Assembly: GCA_014529385.2 (NCBI GenBank)
Contig: CM043953.1
Span: forward strand, 87,774,842-87,838,841
Source of the DNA: Adiantum capillus-veneris
Lineage: Eukaryota > Streptophyta > Polypodiopsida > Polypodiales > Pteridaceae
Length of the DNA: 64,000 nucleotides
Reading direction: 5' to 3'
Shown here: piece after piece, positions 42,541-54,221 of the stretch
Layout: each line of letters starts with the position of its first letter
How positions within the stretch are numbered: the stretch's first letter is position 1
Notes under the pieces: model-generated
Databases searched by the model: none
Told to the model about the DNA's origin: nothing
The model's input: only the letters and a program-made list of their open reading frames with translations
Position numbers and translations under genes: made by a program

Positions 42541-44141
42541 ATTTAGTTAATCATTTTTTATAAATCATGCAGCCGTTAACGGCCTGGGTAATTGTAAAGG
42601 GAGCTTAAACTCCTAGATTTCAGTGAACCCAAGTGTCGGTGCTGCTAACAACCCACCTTGGCTATTGATCAGAATGTACTTAGAGCTTATGTTTATCTTG
42701 TTAAAGCAGAAGCATAAAAAATGATGAGGTGAAATTTTGTTTACCTGATTGGCATGCTGTGCACGTAGAGGTATAAGCTCTTGGTGACAATGACGGTCCC
42801 TACCGATTGACCCGATACTAGAAGTGCCTTGGAGAATCGGACATGGAAACATCACAATTCGTCGTTGTCATACGTAAATTGTGTGCTTATGTCCTTAATT
42901 TGCCACATTCCCGCTACTGTGTACCAATGTCGTTGATTCCAAGTCAACAATTATGACCTTGGCATGGTTAGAAGCCTTGCTTCTTGTGGAATTTGTCAAA
43001 GCACTTTGCTTTGTACAATAGACAATCCTTTCAAATTAAAGGTTTAAACATAGAAAGACAAGAAAAACTTGAAATTGGCCGACCTTGTCGCCTTGCTGTG
43101 GCCCATAGTCGTGAACTTGCAAGGGAAAATCTCTTTTTGAGAGTAATTTTCAACATGATTTTGTTGTCTGTGCTGGAATCTAGCTCATAGCCATATCTTC
43201 TACTAGAGTGAGAGCTATCGTAAGTACCATGTATGCCCTCTTGGTTTGTTTGTGTTAGACTGAGACCTAGTAAAATAATTGGTAAACACATTACAAAGTC
43301 CCCCCAAGTTCGTATGTTGATAGCATATTCCAAATGTTGGAGGCCGCTGTGCAATATGCATTAACCAAAAATCCTTGTTGCACATACATTGTGCTCATAG
43401 CCAACGTATGTTGTATCATGGTAAACACATTACAAAGTCCCCCCAAGTTCGTATGTTCATAGCATATTCCAAATGTTGGAGGCCGCTATGCAATATGCCT
43501 TAACCAAAAATCCTTGTTGCACATACATTGTGCTCATAGCCAACGTATGTTGTATCATGGAAAATTTAATTTGAACTTGTCGAACAGTTACAACTAATTG
43601 ACCGTGTCAAATAGTATACAATATTGAGATTAGAAATTGCACCACAAAGCGTACTTGAAATGATCCAATGGTGCCTTGAAGCAAGTGTTCTCCGTCCGCT
43701 TCGGAGAGTGGTGATAAAGGTTCGGCCATGCCCAGCAACTTGACACCGTTCATCAAGTCTAGTCAAACTAATTATCGGCCCTTGACCAACAATGTATGCA
43801 GCAAAATTGTAATGCTTATGGTAATTGTCACAAGTCGTGCTTGTTTTTGGAGTGCTTAAAGGGCACTCACCTTTGTTGCATGACAGAGCTATGAAACATG
43901 TTTTGAAAAGTTAGCCAAACAAACAAAAAATCTATGCATGCCTTAATAATCACTCGACTCAACTTGACTTTCCATGCTAGCAGTCTCTTGACCCTTGTCG
44001 TAGTATACAGAGTTACCCTGTCGAGATCCTCGACCTTGTCGAATGGGGTATCATATTCAAAGCATAAAAATATGTACAAGAATTGCACCGACAATGCATA
44101 CCTGGGTTATCCAATACTCATTGCCAATGATCCTAGAATCA
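42541..44141. other. Unassigned sequence with one tandem duplication
   Basis: No gene recognised on either strand. The only clear structure is the 139-bp duplication at 43282-43559. Confidence 0.5.
43282..43559. repeat. 139-bp tandem duplication
   Basis: 43282-43420 and 43421-43559 start GTAAACACATTACAAAGTCC and end TTGTATCATG. They differ at only a few positions (for example GTTGATAGC against GTTCATAGC). No coding sequence. Confidence 0.9.
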
Positions 44142-44530
44142 TGTTGGATCTTGCTTGCCGACCATGGGCAGACATGCCTCTTGAGCCGTCCACCCTCGCA
44201 TGGCCTTGCTTTAGCTTTTCTTGGAGCCATGCTTGAACTGATTGCAACATTCTTGGGTCCACCTTACATGCCTTGCAAAACCCCTTTGTCATAGATCCAA
44301 TTGGTACAAAACTATGATTATCAACCATGATTGTCTCCTTGCTCTTTGTAGGGGATCCAGAGATCCGTGCAGAGTGGTGAGTGCAAGAGAGGGAAGGAGA
44401 GAAGAAGGAAGGGGATGAAGTAGGAGGCACAACAGTTTGTGGAGTCAACTCTCACTTTCTCTCCCTATATTCATTAGAGAGTAAGTGAATAGGGGGTGGT
44501 TCCCATGGTCACATGGCCTACACCCCAACA
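44142..44530 (-). repeat. Candidate 3' LTR of the Ty1/copia element
   Basis: On the plus strand TGTTGG at 44142 pairs with CCAACA ending at 44530, giving perfect 6-bp inverted ends and a 389-bp length normal for copia LTRs. A purine-rich tract abuts its right side. The matching 5' LTR was not found, so the left edge rests on the inverted ends only. Confidence 0.5.
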
Positions 44531-44540
44531 ACCTCCCACT
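44531..44540 (-). other. Copia polypurine tract
   Basis: The minus strand reads AGTGGGAGGT just before TGTTGGGGTG, the usual purine-rich motif and LTR start of copia elements. Confidence 0.6.
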
Positions 44541-44742
44541 TGAAGGTCAGGGTGGCCAATAATGGCATCAATATAGTTAGTCAATACAAAGTTGATAAAG
44601 CATCGTTTAGGCTTCATCCTACACCCGGAACATGTATGTAGTGCGTAAAGCGCTTGGAGGCTAGGCTCTTCATGAGAGCATCTGTGGGCTCGTCATCAGT
44701 GTGAACCTTAACAAGATCAATGCACTTGCAAGCCAATACATC

Positions 44743-45436
44743 TCATATGACATGGTATCTGACCTCTATGTGTTTCGACTTTGAGTGAAACACCGGATTC
44801 TTTGCCAAAGCAATGGAACTCTGACTATCACAATGTAGTACTGGAACCTCGTGAATGCCCAAATCTCCCACTAGACGAGCTAACCATATGGCTTCCTTGT
44901 TGTTGCTGGCATCGGACGCAATAACATACTCTGTCTCAGTGCTAGATGAAGATGTGCAGTCTTGGAGACACGATCTCCAAGAGATAGCTGCTCTAGCAAA
45001 CATGAACACATAGCCAGTTGTGGATCTTCTATTATCCACACAACCCGCATAATCCGCATCCGTGTAAGCCACAAGTGATGCATCACTGTTCCCGAGCATA
45101 AACACTTGCTAGCTGTACCCTTCAGGTATTTGAGGATTTTCTTCACTTCTTCCCAATGCTTCTTGCTAGGGTTTAACATGTACCTACTAACCACTCCCAC
45201 TGCATGTGCAATGTCTGGTCTTGTGGCTACCATAGCGTACATCAAACTGCCAACTGCTTAAGAATATGGCACCTTCGCCATTTCCTCTTTCTCAGCATCT
45301 GTCTTGGGAGAATGTTCCTTGCTGATTTTAAGTATGCTTGCATTGGGGTACTCAATGACTTTCCCCTCTGCATACTAAAACGTTGCAAGACCTTGTGGAT
45401 TTACTTTTCTTGAGACAATTCAAGAATTCCATGTTG

Positions 45437-45475
<39 letters not shown>

Positions 45476-45760
45476 GCATACCCAGAAAGTGATTGGCATT
45501 TCCCAAGTCTTTCATGGAAAATTGAGTGCTTAGCATCTCTCTCAATTGATTGATCACATCAATTGATTTCCCTGCGAGATGAGCATATAATCTACATACA
45601 AGATCAAGATGATTAAAGAACCATCGTTTAAATTTCTTGTGTATAAGCAATGATCCTCTTGACATAACCCTGGGACTGCATGAATTTGTCGTATTTATGG
45701 TACCACTGCCTTGAACCTTGCTTGAGGCCATAGAGTGCCTTTTTAAGTCCATCTACATCA
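44743..45760 (-). pseudogene. Copia reverse transcriptase and RNase H relic
   Basis: The RT part reads KALYGLKQGSRQWYHKYDKFMQ across 45740-45670 in a frame adjacent to an open one, KDLGNANHFLGMRI at about 45510-45470, and TRPDIAHAVGVVSRYML at 45225-45175. RNase H reads YTDADYAGCVDNRRSTTGY, ISWRSCLQ, SSSSTETEY and HIEVRYHVI (45105-44743). The YVDD region is damaged. A (CT)n tract at 45439-45470 sits in frame right after GMRI and encodes Arg-Glu repeats. Confidence 0.82.
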
Positions 45761-45794
45761 TAGCCAATAAAAATGCATTTGTGTGACCTGGAAT

Positions 45795-46464
45795 CTAGCT
45801 TGCGTGACGAAGTTCTTTGGGCACATGTGCATATGCCTCACATCCAAACACACATAAATGCTCATAGCTTGGCATTTTTCCAGTCCACAATTCCTCTGGA
45901 ATCTTGAAATTCAAAGGAGATCTAGGTGAACTATTGATAATGTGCATTGCTATTAGAACAGCTTCCCCCCAAAACTCTAGAGTAAGTTTCACCATAAAAT
46001 CATAGAGATAACTCGCACTTGAATCGTGCGATTCATTCTTTCAGCCATCCAATTCTGAGCACGTGTGTACAGAGTAGTAAACTGCCTACGAATGCCTCTT
46101 TGATTGCAGAAATCTTTGAACCCTGTGGAGACATTTTCTCCACCATTGTCCATGCAAAAAGATTTGAGCTTTTTCCATGATTGGTCTCAACCATGGCGAG
46201 AAAATTCTGGAACGTAGAAAATACTTCTTCCTTACACTTAAGGAGATACACCCACACCTTTTTGGTAGAATCATCTATGAACGTGAGAAAGTAGTTTGTT
46301 CCCCCTAGAGTCTTATGTGGCATTGGACCACACAAATCACTATGCACTAAGTCTAGGGGTTTGCCGTTCAATGGCGAAGATGTCAACCTAGTTTGTTTGC
46401 CATATAGACAATGCTCACACAATGGAAATCCGTGTAATCTAACACATGTAAGTAGCCAAAACAC
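45795..46464 (-). pseudogene. Copia integrase relic
   Basis: Contains LDLVHSDLCGPMPHKTLGG (first catalytic Asp), LTFIDDSTKKVWVYLLK, CMDNGGENVS in a shifted frame (second Asp), and a C-terminal part WGEAVLIAMHIINSSPRSPL with ELWTGKMPSYEHLCVFGCEAY, both classic copia integrase blocks. At least two frameshifts. Confidence 0.8.
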
Positions 46465-47009
46465 TGAAGTGTTTTCATTCTCTTCTGGCTAATATGCCTT
46501 AGCCGGCTATGCCACAACTTAGTAGACGGCAGCTCAACAACATAAATAGAGTGTTCGTTGACACTTGATACAAACATAGAGTACAAGGATCCATTTTTAT
46601 GACCTTTCATTATGACAAGGTTGCTCTTGCAGATTAGCCAAGAACTATTACCAAATACTGTAGTGTAACCAAGGTCATCCAATTGCCCTATAGAAAACAA
46701 GCTCTTTGTAAGTTTGGGCACATGTCTGACATTCTGCAACACAAAAGTAGTGTCATTATGCATTTTGAAACTTACATCACCAATGCCAATAATCTCAAGC
46801 TCATAGGAATCACCAAGCTTGAATATGCCCTGCATGGACGCATAAGAGGAGAACCAATCTCTATGCGGTGCTACATGAAAACTTGCACTAGAATCAAGAA
46901 TCCAATTTTGTGCGTAACCCTCATCCTGTGCAACCAACGCATCTGGAGTGAGATACGAAGCGAAAATGAGAACATATGAGGGATCTGCTATCACCTCTGC
47001 ATGAATCAC
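46383..47009 (-). pseudogene. Copia protease and GAG-pre-integrase relic
   Basis: 208 codons open. WILDSSASFHVAPHRDWF is the copia protease motif with D-S-S in place of D-S-G. VRHVPKLTKSLFSIGQL and LWHSRLRHISQKRMKTL (GAG-pre-integrase) follow. The substitution in the catalytic triplet and downstream breaks argue against activity. Confidence 0.8.
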
Positions 47010-47147
47010 TGAAGGATTAAAATAAGAGAAGAGCCACTATGCGGAGAGGACTTAAAACACCAAGATCAATCCTCTGCATGAATCACTGAAGGATTAAAAT
47101 AAGAGAAGAGCCACTATGCGGAGAGGACTTAAAACACAAAGATCAAT
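46994..47147. repeat. 77-bp tandem duplication
   Basis: 46994-47070 and 47071-47147 start CCTCTGCATGAATC and differ at one visible base (ACACCAAGAT against ACACAAAGAT). It lies at the right edge of the copia relic. Confidence 0.9.
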
Positions 47148-47971
<824 letters not shown>

Positions 47972-48214
47972 GTAGGACGTGGTTAATTGCCTTGTATACA
48001 GGCTCATGATCCTGCAATGTTATCATCGATGGCGAGTTTTTGTTTGAGATGAATGCCCTATTTGCCTGGTATGGAGGGGGTGTGCTTGCTCCCGTCATGA
48101 TCGACAGTCAAATGCACAATGTTTTCTATGTGAGAGAGCAGGATTTTACTGAGATTTGATCCCGCCTTCTGCTTTTCTCATATTGCGGTGACGATTTACA
48201 GGAACATGTTGGAA

Positions 48215-48275
48215 ATGGGGAACATGGGTGAAAGTATGTATGAGGTGAGTAGACAAGTTTATCTTACTGTTTGAT
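48215..48275 (+). promoter_or_regulatory. Upstream ORF and possible splice donor before the MATE gene
   Basis: An ATG at 48215 opens a 19-codon frame (MGNMGESMYEVSRQVYLTV) whose TGA overlaps the ATG at 48274 (TGATG). The same stretch holds AG-GTGAGT, a consensus plant splice donor, at 48243-48250. It may be a translational uORF, or the end of a first coding exon MGNMGESMYE joined to an acceptor further down (in-phase candidates after 48477 or 48498). Confidence 0.35.
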
Positions 48276-50916
48276 GCGTCGTGCTGGAATTTGTCTTATG
48301 ACCTCTCTTGTTATGATGGATGATAGTGCAGGACTGAGCAGCAGCCTACACGTTCTTGGGCCATACAAGAGGATGGAATGTTTGACTGGTGGAATTACTC
48401 TGTCTTCTACAATACTATCAAGTGAAAACAAGGACCAGCCTGTGGCATTAAATACCAATGCAAGCTGCAAAGTGCAGAAACCTGTGACAGATTTACAGTT
48501 GGAAAATTGCTTGGTTGGTGAGGGTAATCTTAGCCATGTCAACAAAGATTTGGCAAACCGTAAAATGCAGCACATACCTCCAGCTCGACGAACATCGTCT
48601 CCATCATTTGTCCCCTCACCTCCAGCTAAACCATCTCCAGCTCGACGAGCATCGGCTCCAGTGTCAATGTCTTCAATATCAACTCGGCCGTCTGCAGCTC
48701 TACGAGCATCATCGCCGCCACCATCAGAGTCACAAGCTCAAGGTTATCCATCTACAGCTCGGCAATCAGCATCTCCACCGTCTGATTCACTCGCTCCTTC
48801 TGCGACTGCTCGCACACTGTCATCATCGTCAATAGATTTCTCTCCAGCTTTAGGAAGCTTACAGGCAACTGAAGAAGATACCACAACCAAAGATGGGGTG
48901 GGTGGCTGCCCAGAAGAGTTTGTTGACAAGGAGGAAGAAGAGAAAGTAGAGCTGCTCCAAGAGCGAAAATTGTCTCCGAGAGATATTCGGGATGGGGACA
49001 ATGACAATGATGGTGCAGCAGCAGCAGCCTGGTATGTGATGGATCAAGTTAAGAAGAGGCCGACGTTGAAGCAGACATGGAAGGAGGTACATAGGCAGAC
49101 CTACTTAGGGTTTCCCATGGCAGCTACCAATATGATGTGGTTTGCAAGGTACATCGTGTCGACAGCATTTCTGGGGCAGCTAGGTGGACTTGAGCTGGCT
49201 GCGGGTACTCTGGCCCTTACATTTGCGAATGTGGCTGGATGGTCAATATTGATAGGTCTAGCAGGCGGCATGGAGGCGGTTTGCAGCCAGGCACATGGTG
49301 CTGGGAGGCGCAAAGTGCTAGAGCTCACACTTCGACGGGGTTTCATAGTTTTATTGCTGGCTGCACTCCCCATTGCAGGTGCCTGGTATAAAGCTGAAGG
49401 CTTGCTTTTGCTTATGGGCCAAACACCGGTACTTGCCAAGGCAGCACAAACCTACCTCCGCTATTTACTGCCCGATTTGCTTGCAACGTGTTTCATAGCC
49501 CCCTTGCGCTTCTTTTTGCGATCTCAATGTATCACCAGACCGGTCTTGCTCTGCTCTCTGCTTGCTCTTTGTCTGCATGTCCCTCTCAATTACCTGCTAA
49601 TATCGACATTTGGAATCGGAGCTCCGGGAACTGCACTCGCCATCTGCATAACAGACTTTGTCTTGGCAATTATGCTCCTTGGATACGTGCTACTTATATT
49701 TCCGCTGAAGCGAAGTGATGACGTCATGAGTTGTACCGATGAAAACTCAGCTGCAGCGCCCACTTGGGGCAGCCTATTGAGTTTAGCTGTGCCTTGTTGC
49801 CTTATGACTTGCATGGAGGGATGGTGCTATGAAATTATGGTGCTGCTCACAGGGTTGCTTCCGCAACCAAAAGAAGCAGTAGAGACGGTTGCGATTGTCC
49901 TTAATGGTGACACTATTTTATATGCATTGGAGGTTGCACTTGCATCATGCGTGTGCACAAGGGTCGGCAATGAGCTCGGAGCAAAGAGACCAGTGAGGGC
50001 ATATCATGCGGCAATGGTAGCGTTATGGGTAAGCATGGCCTTGGGATTTGTGGGGGCAGGATGGCTCTTGCTCTCCTCACGAATGGCTTGGGGCAGATTC
50101 TTTACAAAGGATGTCAAAGTGTTGAAAAGCGTGGCGCAACTTCTTCCCATTATGGCTATCATAGAATTGGCCAACTTCCCTCAAAATGTAGCATGTGGAG
50201 TGTTGCGGGGAAGTGCTCGGCCCACTATGGGAGCACTGATCAACCTTGGCACTTTTTATGTAATAGGGATACCGTTAGCCATTCTGTTGGGATTTAAGTA
50301 TGGCATGGGACTGCTGGGCTTGTGGATTGGTCTTGCAACTGCGGCCGCAACCACTGCAATTCTCACAGTTACTGTGGTGCTACATACTGACTGGCGAATA
50401 CAAACTTCACGAGCCTATAAACTTTCAAACCCACGAAGAGCACTGCTACAGGAAGCGAAGGGAACACCAGATGAGCAGACACACAAGAAAGGCAAGGCCG
50501 AGCCATTCATTATCATGCCGCGTGAAGAAACATTTCTTTCGAATGGTTGTTCTATGAAGGGTGATAATGGTGACCCAAAGGTTTGTTTCATATTCTGTTC
50601 CACGATCACGAGTTTCTTTGCAGCACAGATAGTTGCGACCATCGACCTTGTTTGCCTGCATGCTAACTCTAGTGCCTCTCATGGGTTTTGGGGTTCGGGG
50701 ATTGCAACAATCCCTTTCACTGCTAAGGCTCACTCTGTTTTCACGTTGCCTGTACGACCTTCTTCATACCCACATTGTATTTTCATGCTCGGCAATTCAG
50801 TGGGCCAGCTAATATTCAGTGGCACGCTCGGTTATTATGATTTTTTGCTGAAGATCAGTGCACGTTTTGCTCTCTGGGGAAAAGTTTATGTATGCATGAG
50901 AGAAATAGCCCTTTAG
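48274..50916 (+). CDS. MATE-family (DETOXIFICATION) efflux transporter
   Basis: Predicted multidrug and toxic compound extrusion protein, a 12-helix membrane antiporter that exports organic compounds using a proton or sodium gradient. The ATG at 48274 gives 880 aa. The MATE core spans residues about 262-710: GFPMAATNMMWFARYIVSTAFLG, GLAGGMEAVCSQAHGAGRR, APLRFFLRSQ, LHVPLNYLL, GIGAPGTALA, then in the second half VPCCLMTCMEGWCYEIMVLL, CTRVGNELGAKRPVRA and VACGVLRGSARPTMGALIN. It looks closest to the plant DTX48-56 group, from memory. The Ser/Pro-rich 250-residue N-terminus, with repeated PARR-AS-P blocks, is much longer than usual. The region after 50580 looks intronic, so the true C-terminus may come from 51100-51570. 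No stop or frameshift in the core. Substrate and membrane unknown. Confidence 0.88.
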   Translation: MRRAGICLMTSLVMMDDSAGLSSSLHVLGPYKRMECLTGGITLSSTILSSENKDQPVALNTNASCKVQKPVTDLQLENCLVGEGNLSHVNKDLANRKMQHIPPARRTSSPSFVPSPPAKPSPARRASAPVSMSSISTRPSAALRASSPPPSESQAQGYPSTARQSASPPSDSLAPSATARTLSSSSIDFSPALGSLQATEEDTTTKDGVGGCPEEFVDKEEEEKVELLQERKLSPRDIRDGDNDNDGAAAAAWYVMDQVKKRPTLKQTWKEVHRQTYLGFPMAATNMMWFARYIVSTAFLGQLGGLELAAGTLALTFANVAGWSILIGLAGGMEAVCSQAHGAGRRKVLELTLRRGFIVLLLAALPIAGAWYKAEGLLLLMGQTPVLAKAAQTYLRYLLPDLLATCFIAPLRFFLRSQCITRPVLLCSLLALCLHVPLNYLLISTFGIGAPGTALAICITDFVLAIMLLGYVLLIFPLKRSDDVMSCTDENSAAAPTWGSLLSLAVPCCLMTCMEGWCYEIMVLLTGLLPQPKEAVETVAIVLNGDTILYALEVALASCVCTRVGNELGAKRPVRAYHAAMVALWVSMALGFVGAGWLLLSSRMAWGRFFTKDVKVLKSVAQLLPIMAIIELANFPQNVACGVLRGSARPTMGALINLGTFYVIGIPLAILLGFKYGMGLLGLWIGLATAAATTAILTVTVVLHTDWRIQTSRAYKLSNPRRALLQEAKGTPDEQTHKKGKAEPFIIMPREETFLSNGCSMKGDNGDPKVCFIFCSTITSFFAAQIVATIDLVCLHANSSASHGFWGSGIATIPFTAKAHSVFTLPVRPSSYPHCIFMLGNSVGQLIFSGTLGYYDFLLKISARFALWGKVYVCMREIAL

Positions 50917-51099
50917 CGCAAACATAGAGAGTCAGATAATAGCAGTGATTGCTTTGTTGGCATTGATATGGGAGAATTCATGGTCCTCGAATAAGGGCAT
51001 GTTGGGTAACAGAGTAGTTGTATTATGCACCTCGATCAGATTACAAGGATGATCTCATTTTGGTACAGCCCATTGTCCTTGGTATATGTTGAGGTGCAG

Positions 51100-51570
51100 G
51101 TGGATGCTTCTTGCACCAAGCTATCGAACTTGACGAGCTTTGAACAACCCTTAGCTCGCTTGAAAGAGTTGGAGGTAGAGGAACCTGATAGCATGAGAAT
51201 GGATTCAATCAACAAGCGTATCCGGAGTGTTGAAGATCAATTTGCGGATGGGAATTGGAAACTGTTGAAGACAGGCTCGGGGAGACAAGCATTGGGAAAA
51301 AGCTATGGCTCTTCTAAGAGTGGACATATCCAGGATGGGCACTGTTGGGAAGTTTCTATGAGTATGATGAATGAAAGCGTACGAAAATGCGCAATGATGG
51401 CTCGTTTAGAAGCAGAGGAGCGCGGCCCACACAGTAAAAGGTTGAACGGATGCACGCAAGCTTCGAGCAGAGATATGAAGAGGGCAGTTTTCAATAAACT
51501 TAGGCTCTTTTCATCCAAGAAGGGCCAGCACAAGAAGGGGCAGGTATCGGAACGTAGAAAAACGGCCTAA
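51100..51570 (+). CDS. Possible last exon of the MATE gene
   Basis: The open frame (start codon not required) reads VDASCTKLSNLTSFEQPLAR onward, with charged and Ser/Lys-rich content, ending SERRKTA. Splicing from 50580 (AAAG followed by GTTTGT) to the AG at 51098-51099 would join two phase-0 frames and replace the 112-residue tail of the unspliced frame, giving about 925 aa. This is inference from splice consensus and phase only; it may instead be an unrelated open frame. No known domain recognised. Confidence 0.4.
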   Translation: MDASCTKLSNLTSFEQPLARLKELEVEEPDSMRMDSINKRIRSVEDQFADGNWKLLKTGSGRQALGKSYGSSKSGHIQDGHCWEVSMSMMNESVRKCAMMARLEAEERGPHSKRLNGCTQASSRDMKRAVFNKLRLFSSKKGQHKKGQVSERRKTA

Positions 51571-52519
51571 CGTTGGATCGAAAGTTAAGAATTGTGATGC
51601 TTAACCAAGGGCAGAGGGGACATTTTTCTTGGCCACAAGGTTTCTAGTTGGAAACTAGAATTTTGAAGTGTTGCAAAAGCAGGGCTTGAGATTTGCATCA
51701 AGATAGGCTTATTTACATCCTGTTTCATGGATGCCTGGGCAATGCTGAAACACGGTGTCGTGGAGGTTGTGTGGTAACGATGACGTCGGCTGCTGGGCCA
51801 TGTATGTTTCTACACGAGCATGCCATAAGGCGGAATTGGTGACATTACGGTGCAAGGTAAGATTTGCAGCAGGGGTGTGCCAAGCACAAGCCCTAACCTA
51901 TGCTTGAACATCTCTTATTCTGGTAGGTCAACATCCTCTCACAAGGGCCAAAAAGAAATTTTTAAAAAAAGTTTATTATCATTAGCTTGTCATGTGGCAC
52001 TCATCCGCAAGCTTTATCCAATGGTCTAGAGATGCATCCAAATTCCAACCCTTTACTAAGGACTACCTATGTAGTCCAATAATTTTTAAAAAGTTCATTA
52101 TCATTAGCTTGCAATACTACTTATGCAGTCCAATAAACACTATTGACTAATATGTGATATAATATGGTTTTTTATTGCTATTTTGTTTGCAAGGTAAGTA
52201 ACACATCAATCAAATGATTATGCAACACGAGAAATTTTGAATCCTTGACCTCGTATTGCACAAATTGATTCTCCTGGCTTCTTCCCTTCTTGCAGGCTTA
52301 TGGTGGTATAATCCCATGCATGAATGTCAACATAGTGGTTTCAAAATAAGTTTTTTTCGCTACAAACACACACTACATAATACTTTCTAAGTAAAAGTAG
52401 TCTGCACAATTACTTCCTCACTCACTTCCCATGTACTCTTGTCTTCATTCAATGTTCTATTCTAAGTGTCTTTGTTATGGATTTGAGGAATTGGTTTGGA
52501 CAAGTTTCTCTAAGGAGCA

Positions 52520-52563
<44 letters not shown>

Positions 52564-54221
52564 GAGATTTCATTATTGTCCTTGGAGGTCAAATATAGGT
52601 CAAATAGGCCATTTTTTTGGTCTTATAGGTCAAATAGGACCTATGGTACAAAAAAAAAACATATCATATGGTGTGTTTATGGAGCTAACAAGTGACTTGA
52701 TGCTTAAGAATCAAGGATATGAGCGTCACAATTGAGAGTTCACATCGTGGTTGGGAGAGGAATGTGTGTATGGAAAGCTCATGGCTAAAGATGTGGGGAC
52801 AACAAACTCTAATGTGATCAAAAGCTAAGCTCTCAAGTAGGATGTGATACTAGACTTGTTAACTTTTTGGAGGCATAAAGTGCATAGTCGATGAGACTTC
52901 TCTTCAAGGCCATGTCTTGCATCGTAGAGATTGAGAGGAGCCGGATGGAGGCAATAGTGCGGGTCACACTCAAGGGGAAGGGCTTGAGCATGTAAGGGTG
53001 GGTGCGGTTCCCTTGTTTGGAGAAGAAGATGGTTATGTACTTGGGGGCAGTATATGTGGTGTAATTTATGAAGCATGAACCTTTGGATTTCTCCCAAGTC
53101 GTGATACATTGGTGCTGTAAAAAAGCCTCATTCAATTTGAAGTCTATTGAGGGTTCATGAAGCAAGTGTAATACATCCCATCTTCCAAACAACTTCTCAA
53201 TGTCTTGCATCCATCTTGAACTTTACTTTTTTGGTTTTTGAAAATTTAGAACAAGATGGTAGCCAAAAGCCACTAAGTACAAGCCAGAGAGCTGGTGCTC
53301 ATATGAGTAAGAAAAGAGAACCCTTTCACCTAACTAGTATCAAACAAAAACAACACCATGACTGGCTGCTAGCAAGAAAATCTAGGAGAAAGAAATTTCA
53401 AGAAAAGGTCTCTAGCTTCCCGTTTCCTCCACCAATGTGATGTTCACGAAAAGATGGACCAAACTAAGTCTGCCTTGCTCTAGGCAAGTGGTTGATTTTT
53501 TTTAAAAATGCACATAGGACTTTAGGAAAGTTTATTGAAGTTGGAATACATAAAAGTGTGTAGTGGATAACTATAGAGCTTATATGAGAAGCTTAGAAAC
53601 TAGGGTCCACTTGAGATACAATAGATAGGCTCAACTTGAGATTCTCAAACTTGAGATGATTTAGAATGAAGCGTGACCTCATTTATATAGAGAGACAAAG
53701 TGGCTTAGGGGGAAAGCTCATCCTTGGTGTGCAAGATAGTGGGTATTGATCACTTTACAAATTGGATGTTTCTTTACAAAGTGGATGAGTCAAACCGTGT
53801 TGGTGGGTGGAGAATCTTATTACATACTCTTTTTTCTAGCCACAAAATGCTAGCACAATCGTGGCGGCATATAACATAAGAGATTATGTCACTTTTGAGA
53901 TTTTCTTGTTTTGCTAGGGGATGTCAGTCCACATGGCTTCTAGATTGAGACGGCTTGAAATGTCTACTAGGACATTTTTGGACCCTTTTTATATCCAAAT
54001 CTTTAATCCCATTGAGAAAACCATGAAGATCATCTAATAAGTTGTTTATCCTTGCTGACATTTTAGAAGTTAAAAACCCAAGAAAATTATTAAGATCCAT
54101 CAATATGAACAATAAACATTATTCTTAGTAAAAAGAGTCAAAATTTCATAATACAAAATTTGGATGCCAATATTTCACGTTGAGCAGAAGGATACTTTTA
54201 TTTCGTTGTACTAGCCTCTAT
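51571..54221. other. Unassigned sequence
   Basis: AT-rich DNA without a convincing gene. A (GA)n tract lies at 52521-52568. Minus-strand frames within 52825-53210 and 53924-54112 show no family I recognise; the latter could be further decay of the caulimovirid relic to its right. Confidence 0.5.
52521..52568. repeat. (GA)n microsatellite
   Basis: Nearly pure GA dinucleotides with one GG interruption. Confidence 0.95.

Larger units (their letters stand above)
44142..47009 (-). mobile_element. Degenerate Ty1/copia element, 5' truncated
   Basis: Minus-strand order is protease and GAG-pre-integrase (47009-46383), integrase (46464-45795), reverse transcriptase (45760-44880) and RNase H (45105-44743), then a purine tract and a candidate 3' LTR. 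Integrase before RT is diagnostic of Ty1/copia. Gag and 5' LTR are not recognisable to the right. All domains are interrupted by stops or frameshifts. Confidence 0.85.

Noticed and set aside
44107-44448. 113-codon minus-strand open frame (MTPQTVVPPTSS start)
   Set aside because: Lies largely within the candidate copia LTR and shows no known domain.
52825-53210. Two overlapping minus-strand frames (94 and 125 codons)
   Set aside because: No recognisable motif in either frame and no conserved neighbour; could be decayed viral or retroelement sequence but cannot be supported.
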